NCBI RefSeq assembly: GCF_026616195.1
Contig: NZ_JANHDH010000001.1
Coordinates: 496,001-560,000, forward strand
Direction: 5' to 3'
DNA: 64,000 bases
Source: Haloarchaeobius amylolyticus
GTDB lineage: Archaea; Halobacteriota; Halobacteria; Halobacteriales; Natrialbaceae
The notes beneath the pieces are model-generated. The model searched no databases. It worked only from the letters and a program-made list of their open reading frames with translations, and was not told the origin of the DNA. Within the stretch, counting starts at the first letter, position 1, and each line of letters starts with the position of its first letter. The position numbers were made by a program, and so were the translations under genes. Of this stretch, positions 58,239 to 64,000 are shown in pieces.

Positions 58239-58865
58239 CTATGCGATGTCGCGCGAGGTGTCGATGGCGACCTGGTCCGCGAGTTCGAGCTTGACCGTCT
58301 CGGTGAGCGCCTGGCCGCCGCGGAACTTCGGCACCGAGAGACGGTTCTCCAGTTCGGTCCCGCGGACCTGCGTGGTGAGGTCGAACACCACGTCTGCCAT
58401 ATGCTTCGTGGTGTCCCGGTTCGTCGGGATGTGGTGGCCGTTCAGGCAGTGCAGGAAGGCGATGGAGCCCGTGTTGACCATGTGGGTCTGGAGCTCGGTC
58501 ATGAAGCTCCGGTAGCGGTTGCGGTCGCCGCGTTCGAGCACGTCGGCGGTGTCGATGATGAGGTTGGCACCCTCCGGCAGCGCCCGGATGAGGCGGTTGG
58601 CCTGGTCGAGCGGTTCCGACCCCGAGATGTCCCGGACCGTCGGGCTCCCGACGGGCGCGTTGGTGTTCTCGATGGCGTCCCGGACCGCCTGGTCGGAACG
58701 CTCGGTCGTCAGGTAGAGGGTGCCGCGGGCGGCGGTCAGCTCGTACAGCAGAAGCTCGGATTGACTCGCAGGGTCCACGGTGAACGCCACGATCGCCCCC
58801 GGTGGGAGACCACCGTTGAGCTTCCGGTCGAGCACGTCGATACCAGTCTCAAGCCGCCCAGCCAT
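58239..58865 (-). CDS. RAD55/KaiC-like protein without a P-loop
   Basis: A 208-residue RecA-fold protein. TGIDVLDRKLNGGLPPGAIV is the usual KaiC/RAD55 start, but the Walker A site reads DPASQSEL (31-38) in place of a GxxGxGKT/S pattern. A Walker-B-like ANLIIDTADVLE remains near 98-108. It probably cannot bind ATP normally and may serve as a regulatory or structural protein. It is 25 bases downstream of a MinD-like gene in the same direction, a conserved-looking pairing with the ATPase. Confidence 0.82.
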   Translation of the reverse strand: MAGRLETGIDVLDRKLNGGLPPGAIVAFTVDPASQSELLLYELTAARGTLYLTTERSDQAVRDAIENTNAPVGSPTVRDISGSEPLDQANRLIRALPEGANLIIDTADVLERGDRNRYRSFMTELQTHMVNTGSIAFLHCLNGHHIPTNRDTTKHMADVVFDLTTQVRGTELENRLSVPKFRGGQALTETVKLELADQVAIDTSRDIA

Positions 58866-58890
58866 CTACGTCTCGGTTAGCAGCCGCCAC

Positions 58891-59529
58891 CTAAATAATT
58901 GTTTGCGTACCCAACTCCCGGGCCGCGGTCTCGTAGGCCCGCCAGACCCCGGCACACTCCAGCGGTTGGCTCGCCGGCGGGACGGTCGCGAGCACCGGTG
59001 CGCCGAGGAGGTCGGGCACGCCCTCGGGTGCGTCGCGGGTGCGAGTGAGGACGACACCGGCGACCGTCGCGTCGAGCTGGCGCGCCATCGCGGCGGTCTT
59101 CGCGGCGTCCAGCAGCGACTGGGGCGTGCTGTCGCTCACGAGGACAACGGCGTCGACGGCCCGGAGTGGCTCGACCGCCGGCGGGCCGGCGCCACCGGGC
59201 GTGTCGACCAGTGTGGGCAGGCGGTCGCCGTCGGCGAGGGCCCGCAGGGCGGCGACGACGTCGGTACTGGTCCCTGCGCCGGGAGTCGGCGCTCCGACCA
59301 GGCGGACCCCGGGGTAGGCGGGAACCGGGCTGTCGGCCGGGGCGGCAGGGTCCCCGACCGTGGCCAGGGTCGGCTTCCGGTCGCACCCCGCCAGCGTGTG
59401 CAGGTCGGGCATGTCGCAGTCGGCGTCGACGACCCGGACGGGGCGACGGCTGTCTCCGAGCGTGGCGGCCAGCGCGAGCGTCGTGGTGGTCTTCCCGACG
59501 CCGCCCTTGCCGCCGGCGATGGCGAGCAT
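58891..59529 (-). CDS. MinD/ParA-family P-loop ATPase
   Basis: A 212-residue deviant-Walker ATPase: KGGVGKTTTTLALA (residues 8-21), a VVDADCDMPDLHTL switch, TLVDTPGG, and VVLVSDSTPQSLLDA. Family members position chromosomes, plasmids or protein assemblies, or mature metalloenzymes. No par site or ParB gene is adjacent, so it is not a plasmid partition unit by context. It is followed by the P-loop-less RAD55-like gene and divergent from an HTH protein across a small palindrome. Confidence 0.85.
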   Translation of the reverse strand: MLAIAGGKGGVGKTTTTLALAATLGDSRRPVRVVDADCDMPDLHTLAGCDRKPTLATVGDPAAPADSPVPAYPGVRLVGAPTPGAGTSTDVVAALRALADGDRLPTLVDTPGGAGPPAVEPLRAVDAVVLVSDSTPQSLLDAAKTAAMARQLDATVAGVVLTRTRDAPEGVPDLLGAPVLATVPPASQPLECAGVWRAYETAARELGTQTII

Positions 59530-59575
59530 GGGGACTCTGGCCGCGCCATGGTACTTGAACGGTCGCCGAGCGATG

Positions 59576-59594
59576 GTTTACAATATACGTAAAC
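59576..59594. promoter_or_regulatory. 6-bp inverted repeat, candidate operator in a divergent promoter
   Basis: GTTTAC, seven bases (AATATAC), then GTAAAC. The arms are perfect and the whole element is AT-rich in a GC-rich spacer between the MinD-like and HTH genes. The aatata core could also be a TATA element for either gene. Confidence 0.5.
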
Positions 59595-59624
59595 TACTTG
59601 CTCGCCGGGGTCGTCTCAGCAGCT

Positions 59625-60251
59625 ATGACAGCCAGGTCTGGCCCAGTACCGGCGACGCTGGTCGACGAGGTCGCGGACCGACACGACGTTGCCAGCGATG
59701 CACTCGGCACCGCCCTCGACCGGATCCACGACGACCTCCACGAGGGGGCAGACGCCATCCACGTCTACTACACCGGCTCGAACCCCGACGTTCCTGCGTA
59801 CGGAGCCGACCTCGACGCACAGACGGTTCCCGAACCGGTCACGGGGGCCGCCGGGCTGGTGACCGTCGTCTGGGTCGACGATGCGACCTGGGACGGGCTG
59901 ACCGACCGATTCGACCTGTCCGACGAGCTTGCGGCCGCCGTCCGGGCAGTGCACGCGACCCACGCCGGGGACGTTGCCCCGGAGACCGTCTCGGACGACA
60001 CGGCCACCTCGCTCGCACCCCTGGTACTCCCGTCCCTGCGGGTCGCCACCCTCGTCCGCGCCGGTCTCTCCCACCAGCAGGGGGCGGTCCAGACCCTCCG
60101 TGAGCAGGGATTCACGCAGGCCGACATCGCCGGGCGGCTCGGCATCGACGTGGGGACGGTCAAGTCCCACTGCTACCGCATCGACGAGAAGGTCCGCGAC
60201 GCCCGGCGGCTGCTGGAGGTCCTCGGAGACGCGACCGACCGCGAACAGTGA
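59625..60251 (+). CDS. HTH protein with LuxR-like C-terminus
   Basis: A 208-residue protein. The N-terminal ~140 residues are acidic and unclassified, with a VVWVDDATWDGLTDRF stretch. The C-terminal TLREQGFTQADIAGRLGIDVGTVKSHCYRI resembles a LuxR/sigma-70 region 4 helix-turn-helix. The ATG at 59625 was chosen; a TTG at 59598 is possible. It is divergent from the MinD-like gene at the palindrome 59576-59594, so it may regulate itself and that gene. It is followed 33 bases later by pyrB, with which it may be transcribed. Confidence 0.78.
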   Translation: MTARSGPVPATLVDEVADRHDVASDALGTALDRIHDDLHEGADAIHVYYTGSNPDVPAYGADLDAQTVPEPVTGAAGLVTVVWVDDATWDGLTDRFDLSDELAAAVRAVHATHAGDVAPETVSDDTATSLAPLVLPSLRVATLVRAGLSHQQGAVQTLREQGFTQADIAGRLGIDVGTVKSHCYRIDEKVRDARRLLEVLGDATDREQ

Positions 60252-60284
60252 GGTTGAAGGTGTGTGGCCGAGGTCATCAACCTG

Positions 60285-61199
60285 ATGCGTCACGACCACC
60301 TGCTCACCGCGAAACAGCTCTCGCGGGCGGACATCGAGACGGTGCTCGACCACGCCGCCGAGGTCGACGAGAACCCGGCGGCGTTCGGCGAGCGCCACGC
60401 CGGGAAGCTCCTCGGGCTGTGCTTCTTCGAGCCGAGCACCCGGACGAAGATGAGCTTCGAGGCGGCGATGAAACGACTCGGCGGCGACGTGGTCGACATG
60501 GGCCCCGTCGAGTCCTCGTCGGTCAAGAAGGGCGAATCGCTGGCCGACACGATGCGCGTCGTCGAGGGCTACGCCGACGCGCTCGTGCTCCGGCACCCGC
60601 TGATGGGGGCGGCGAAGATGGCGAGCGAGTTCGTCGAGGTGCCGCTGGTCAACGCCGGCGACGGCGCGGGCCACCACCCGACACAGACACTGCTCGACCT
60701 CTACACCATCCGCGAGAACGCCGGGCTGGACGACCTGACCATCGGCATCATGGGCGACCTGAAGTACGGGCGCACCGTCCACTCGCTGGCGAACGCGCTG
60801 ACGAACTTCGACGCGAACCAGCACTTCATCGCGCCCGAGTCGCTCAAGCTACCGCGGTCGGTCCGCTTCGACCTGCACGAGGCGGGCGCGAACGTCCGCG
60901 AGCACACGGAACTCGACGCCATCCTGCCCGAACTCGACGTGCTGTACGTCACGCGCATCCAGCGCGAGCGCTTCCCCGACGAGAACGAGTACCAGCAGGT
61001 GGCCGGCGAGTACCAGATCGACGCCGAGACGCTGGAGGAGGCCTCGGACGACCTGTCGGTGATGCACCCGCTGCCCAGGGTCGACGAGATCGCGGCCGAC
61101 ATCGACGACACCGCGTACGCGAACTACTTCGAACAGGCCCACAACGGGGTGCCCGTCCGCATGGCACTGCTCGACCTGCTGCTGGAGGGAGACCGATGA
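60285..61199 (+). CDS. pyrB: Aspartate carbamoyltransferase catalytic chain PyrB
   Basis: A 304-residue enzyme that forms N-carbamoylaspartate in the second step of pyrimidine synthesis. The carbamoyl-phosphate motif is [13 protein letters not shown], with [30 protein letters not shown] and [10 protein letters not shown] at the aspartate side. The ATG at 60285 is preferred because [13 protein letters not shown] is the family start; a GTG at 60264 would add seven residues. It overlaps pyrI by ATGA, and the pair makes the allosteric holoenzyme. Confidence 0.97.
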   Translation: MRHDHLLTAKQLSRADIETVLDHAAEVDENPAAFGERHAGKLLGLCFFEPSTRTKMSFEAAMKRLGGDVVDMGPVESSSVKKGESLADTMRVVEGYADALVLRHPLMGAAKMASEFVEVPLVNAGDGAGHHPTQTLLDLYTIRENAGLDDLTIGIMGDLKYGRTVHSLANALTNFDANQHFIAPESLKLPRSVRFDLHEAGANVREHTELDAILPELDVLYVTRIQRERFPDENEYQQVAGEYQIDAETLEEASDDLSVMHPLPRVDEIAADIDDTAYANYFEQAHNGVPVRMALLDLLLEGDR

Positions 61200-61663
61200 G
61201 CGACACCGACAAGGAACTCCGCGTCTCGAAGATCCGCAACGGTACCGTCATCGACCACGTCCGCGGCGGCCAGGCGCTGAACGTGCTGGCCATCCTCGGT
61301 ATCGATGGGACGAGTGGTGAGCAGGTCTCCATCGGGATGAACGTGCCGTCGGGGACGCTCGCGACCAAGGACGTCGTCAAGGTCGAGGGCCGCGAGCTGA
61401 GCCAGGACGAGGTCGACGTGCTCTCGCTCATCGCGCCCGACGCGACCATCAACATCGTCCGCGACTACGAGGTCGTCGAGAAGCACCGCGTCTCGCGTCC
61501 GGACTCCGTCTCGGGCGTACTCGCGTGTCCGAACCACAACTGCATCACGAACGCCCAGGAGCCGGTCGACACCGAGTTCCAGGTGCTCCGTGACGGCGTG
61601 CGCTGTAGCTACTGCGAGACCATCGTCCGCGAGGACATCGCCTCACACATCACCACCAACTGA
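61196..61663 (+). CDS. pyrI: Aspartate carbamoyltransferase regulatory chain PyrI
   Basis: A 155-residue regulatory subunit. The N-terminal allosteric domain includes [20 protein letters not shown] and the CTP/ATP-binding strands. The C-terminal zinc domain has the four Cys in CPNHNC and CSYC (near residues 109-114 and 139-142), which link it to PyrB. It is coupled to pyrB by ATGA. Feedback control by nucleotides is the known role in the bacterial form; archaeal forms are generally similar. Confidence 0.95.
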   Translation: MSDTDKELRVSKIRNGTVIDHVRGGQALNVLAILGIDGTSGEQVSIGMNVPSGTLATKDVVKVEGRELSQDEVDVLSLIAPDATINIVRDYEVVEKHRVSRPDSVSGVLACPNHNCITNAQEPVDTEFQVLRDGVRCSYCETIVREDIASHITTN

Positions 61664-61745
61664 CACGTTCCGCCGAGCAGGGTGGGTTCGTTCACGGTTT
61701 CGTTACAGTACACCACCCCAGGGAAGGAACCTGCTCCAGAAAGGA

Positions 61746-61753
61746 CTAAATAG
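61746..61753 (+). promoter_or_regulatory. TATA-like box before the 37-aa gene
   Basis: ctaaatag ends 22 bases before the ATG at 61775, a spacing that supports an independent leaderless mRNA for the small protein. Confidence 0.5.
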
Positions 61754-61774
61754 TCACCGGACGAACCAATTACC

Positions 61775-61888
61775 ATGTCGAAGAAGTTCAAACTCGTACT
61801 TGCCCTGGTCGCAGCCGTCCTCGTGTACAAGATGGTCGCCGGTGGATCCGGCACCGCCGTCGAGGTCGACTACGACGTCGAAGAGTAG
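61775..61888 (+). CDS. 37-residue predicted membrane microprotein
   Basis: A short frame with ATG at 61775 and TAG at 61886-61888. It begins with a basic MSKKFK, then a hydrophobic segment LVLALVAAVLVYKMVAGG, then an acidic end (VEVDYDVEE). This layout suits a single-span membrane peptide with its acidic tail outside. A TATA-like box at 61746-61753 supports expression. No family was recognised. It lies between pyrI and the GH-like gene with separate promoters. Confidence 0.65.
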   Translation: MSKKFKLVLALVAAVLVYKMVAGGSGTAVEVDYDVEE

Positions 61889-61955
61889 ACCCGCCACGCG
61901 ACTGGTTCCCGCATTTTTCGAAACACGTACCCCTACAGGTTCCCCAGCCACGGGT

Positions 61956-62786
61956 ATGTACGGCGTCGTCACGCGCAACGAACCGGAACTCGACTGGTCG
62001 GAGTTCGACCGGGCGTTCTACGAGGTCAAGGACGTGACCGGGCGGGCGGTCGAACCCGTCGCCGAGGCGGTGAACATGGTGTCCTGCTTCGGCGACACGG
62101 CCGCCGGTGAGGCGAAACCGGAACTCATCCCCGTCACCGAGGACGGTGAGCAGGCCACGCGGGAGCGCCCGTACTTCGACTGGGGCTACATCTGTCCCTC
62201 CCGCGAGCGCTACCGTGAGGGACTGCTGGAGATGATCGAGGACTGCGCGGCCGAGAACGAGGACGTGCGCCTCGACGACGTCGGGTTCCCACGCGAGGAG
62301 TACTGCTACTGCGAGCACTGCAACGAGGCCTTCGCCGAGAGCGAGTACGACGACCGCTTCGCGTGGCGCGCCAGCGTCATCACCGAGTTCGTCGCCGAGG
62401 CCACCGAGCGCATCCCCGGGAAGACCTACCTCACGCTGTATCCCGACCCGTACCCGGGCCACCTCTACGAGCGCGCGGGGCTCGACCTCGACGCCCTCTC
62501 GGAGTACGTGGACGAGTTCGTCGTTCCCCTCTACGACATGGCGTACTCGACGACGTACTGGCTGGAGGTCATCGCGTCTGGGTTCCAGGACGCGCTGTCG
62601 AAGCCCTTCTCTATCGAACTGTACGCGGTCGACGTCGACATCGACAGTCTCATCCACGCGACCGAGGTCGCCGACGCCTACGCCGAGGACGTCTACTTCG
62701 GCTACGACGCGAGCCAGGCGAGTGCGGCCATCCGCCGGATGAAGGCGGACTCGCAGGACGGGGAGACGTTCGGGGACTTCGAGTAG
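61956..62786 (+). CDS. Putative TIM-barrel, glycoside-hydrolase-like protein (GHL10-like)
   Basis: A 276-residue protein. The sequence DWGYICPSRERYREGLLEMI, then DVRLDDVGFPREEYCYCEHCNEAF, recalls GHL10/alpha-amylase-type barrels, where a conserved hIDyhryP strand is followed by a cysteine-rich CfCerC segment. YLTLYPDPYPGHLYERA and FVVPLYDMAYST continue the barrel. Catalytic acids cannot be assigned with certainty. The ATG at 61956 is chosen because upstream frame is not conserved and MYGVVTRNEPELDW looks natural. It may be a glycosidase or a non-enzymatic member. Confidence 0.65.
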   Translation: MYGVVTRNEPELDWSEFDRAFYEVKDVTGRAVEPVAEAVNMVSCFGDTAAGEAKPELIPVTEDGEQATRERPYFDWGYICPSRERYREGLLEMIEDCAAENEDVRLDDVGFPREEYCYCEHCNEAFAESEYDDRFAWRASVITEFVAEATERIPGKTYLTLYPDPYPGHLYERAGLDLDALSEYVDEFVVPLYDMAYSTTYWLEVIASGFQDALSKPFSIELYAVDVDIDSLIHATEVADAYAEDVYFGYDASQASAAIRRMKADSQDGETFGDFE

Positions 62787-62807
62787 GCTGCCCAGTCCTG
62801 ACGCGGT

Positions 62808-63275
62808 TCAGAGCTGCATCCGCATCGAGTGGTACTGCTGGGTCATCCCGTAGTCCTCGAAGAACGCCTTCCCGCCGTCGTTGTCGACGTGGACCGAGAG
62901 CGAGAAGAACCCGCAGTCGCGCTCGCGACCCCACGCCACGAGCCGGTCGAGAAGGTCGGTCGCGACCCCCGCGCGGCGGTACTCGGGCTTCACGTAGAGG
63001 CCGTCGCAGTAGACCGCGGGTGGCCGGTCGTAGATGGGCGGCGTGGGCGAGACCGCACCGGAGACGTTCCCGGCGAGGTCACCGCTGTCGGTCTCGGCGA
63101 CGAACAGGACGCGGTCGTCCTCCTCGAGCCAGTAGCTGATGTCGGGGTCGGTGCGGGCCTGGTCGGTGAGGTTGCTGTATTCGGGTTCGCGTTCCTCGGC
63201 CGCCTCGTAGGCGGGCACGAGGAGGTCGCGGGCGATTCGTGGCTGGTCGTCGGCTGTGGCCTGTCGGTATCGCAT
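62808..63275 (-). CDS. GNAT-family acetyltransferase
   Basis: A 155-residue N-acetyltransferase. The acetyl-CoA site is YVKPEYRRAGVATDLLDRLV (R-x-x-G-x-A pattern), and NDGGKAFFEDYGM is a typical C-terminal GNAT block (N..a..fYe..GF). The N-terminus begins YRQATADDQPRIARDLLVP. The acceptor is unknown. It is a single gene with a 176-base upstream spacer; no operon partner is visible. Confidence 0.88.
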   Translation of the reverse strand: MRYRQATADDQPRIARDLLVPAYEAAEEREPEYSNLTDQARTDPDISYWLEEDDRVLFVAETDSGDLAGNVSGAVSPTPPIYDRPPAVYCDGLYVKPEYRRAGVATDLLDRLVAWGRERDCGFFSLSVHVDNDGGKAFFEDYGMTQQYHSMRMQL

Positions 63276-63451
63276 GGGTGGTGAGTCGGCTCTGTGAGCC
63301 GTGTGTGGGCCGTCGAAGCGAACGACGGCGTCGCGGCTGGCGGGCGGTGCGGACCGGTGAGGTGGCCGGGAGCGGCCCGACCACCGACTCAGAAGAGGGT
63401 CATCCTACCGTCGACTTCGTGGACGGCCGACAAAAACGTACTCCCGGTGTG

Positions 63452-64000
63452 TCACCCGGTCAGCTCCGGCAGGTTGCGCTCGCGCCACGCGAGGAGGTCC
63501 TCACGGTCGCGGGTGTCCTCGGGCAGGCGGTGGAACCACCGCGCCGCCGAGATCTCGTCGTCGGGGTCCGTGATGTCGGGGTCGGTCGTCTTCGCCCGGG
63601 CGGCGTACACCGGGAGGACGCCGCACATCGACTGCTCGCCGCTGACGATGCGGAGCCGGGTGAGGATGGCCAGCCCGTCGTAGCTCACCTCGACGCCGGC
63701 CTCCTCCCGGAGTTCGCGGGCCGCGGCCTCGCGGTAGCTCTCGTCCCCGTCGATGCCGCCGCCGGGCAGCACCCAGAGGTCGACGCCCTCGTGGCGGACG
63801 AGCAGGACCGCCCCGTCGGTCCGGTAGACGATGGTGTGGGCGCCGTAGGGGGCGCCGGTCCGGTTCGTCCGCTCCGCCAGGGTGCGAAAGCGCCGGCGTG
63901 AGACGTACCGGGTCCGGGTGACCTCCATCGGGTCGTCGTGACGGTCGCGCAGGTCGTGGTACCGCTGCTGGGCGAACTGGTCGGCCTGGTCCGCGAGGTA
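63452..64000 (-). CDS. Nudix hydrolase (5' end cut by window edge)
   Basis: At least 182 residues. The Nudix box is GGGIDGDESYREAAARELREEAGVEVS (G-x5-E-x7-R-E-U-x-E-E-x-G-U) around residues ~80-105 of the shorter product. The common start at 63928 is not the true one: upstream codons continue in frame with real haloarchaeal sequence YLADQADQFAQQRYHDLR and run off the window. These enzymes hydrolyse nucleoside diphosphates linked to another moiety. The substrate is unknown. Confidence 0.85.
   Translation of the reverse strand, partial: YLADQADQFAQQRYHDLRDRHDDPMEVTRTRYVSRRRFRTLAERTNRTGAPYGAHTIVYRTDGAVLLVRHEGVDLWVLPGGGIDGDESYREAAARELREEAGVEVSYDGLAILTRLRIVSGEQSMCGVLPVYAARAKTTDPDITDPDDEISAARWFHRLPEDTRDREDLLAWRERNLPELTG

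Noticed and set aside
1-64000. CRISPR array, rRNA genes or intact insertion sequence
   Set aside because: No regularly spaced repeats, rRNA-like blocks, transposase or terminal inverted repeats with target duplication were seen.

Overview
The window comes from a haloarchaeon (class Halobacteria). The DNA is visibly GC-rich with strong G/C third-codon bias, and the proteins are rich in Asp and Glu. Many genes have a TATA-like box 25-30 bases before the start codon, which implies leaderless mRNAs. Marker genes are archaeal: Nop5 with fibrillarin, archaeal MAT, DacZ, the archaeal CoaD type, PyrI, a geranylgeranyl-reductase-like flavoprotein and archaeal gamma-glutamylcysteine synthetase. About 70 genes were accepted. 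No rRNA, CRISPR array, integrase or intact insertion sequence was seen, and there is one tRNA.

Layout. 1-5.7 kb: acyl-CoA genes (3-hydroxyacyl-CoA dehydrogenase, thiolase, HMG-CoA-synthase-like/DUF35 fusion) around a Tat-exported PhoX-like protein. 5.8-12.9 kb: membrane and envelope genes, including three HdeD/DUF308 paralogues, a metallophosphoesterase with an inserted membrane hairpin, a membrane protein derived from archaemetzincin, and a LemA-GIDE pair. 13-19 kb: an APC transporter fused to two Usp domains, then assorted hydrolases and small membrane proteins. 19-22.3 kb: enoyl-CoA hydratase, a REC-PAS-PAS histidine kinase, and a spacer with a 9-bp palindrome. 22.3-26.2 kb: phenylacetate module: hotdog thioesterase, divergent HTH_10 regulator, and paaABCD plus a separate PaaD zinc ribbon. 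26.2-30 kb: a possible sliding-clamp-like protein, a 53-aa protein and ppk1. 30-34.4 kb: the box C/D core (Nop5-FlpA), gshA, a winged-helix regulator, coaD and a one-repeat TFB-like gene.

34.4-36.4 kb: tRNA-Leu(UAG) followed by a strong hairpin and a 1.6-kb lower-GC islet. The islet is bounded by 29-base repeats that carry a copy of the tRNA 3' end, and it holds a lipoprotein and a membrane protein but no integrase. 36.4-49.5 kb: a pilin, the dacZ-mscS pair (c-di-AMP and osmotic control), purD, thioredoxin-fold proteins, a RimK-like ATP-grasp protein, cysteine synthase, DUF5804 and thiI. 49.6-64 kb: a REC-PAS regulator, mat, a CDP-alcohol transferase/PHP/TVP38 operon, CYTH, FKBP, a geranylgeranyl-reductase-like gene, a P-loop-less RAD55-like protein beside MinD, pyrBI, a 37-aa membrane microprotein, a GH-like TIM-barrel candidate, GNAT and Nudix genes.

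Most of this is chromosomal housekeeping sequence. The candidates for something less described are the degenerate archaemetzincin, the sliding-clamp-like protein, the tRNA-linked islet, the fusion that lost its HMG-CoA synthase cysteine, and several palindromic operator candidates.
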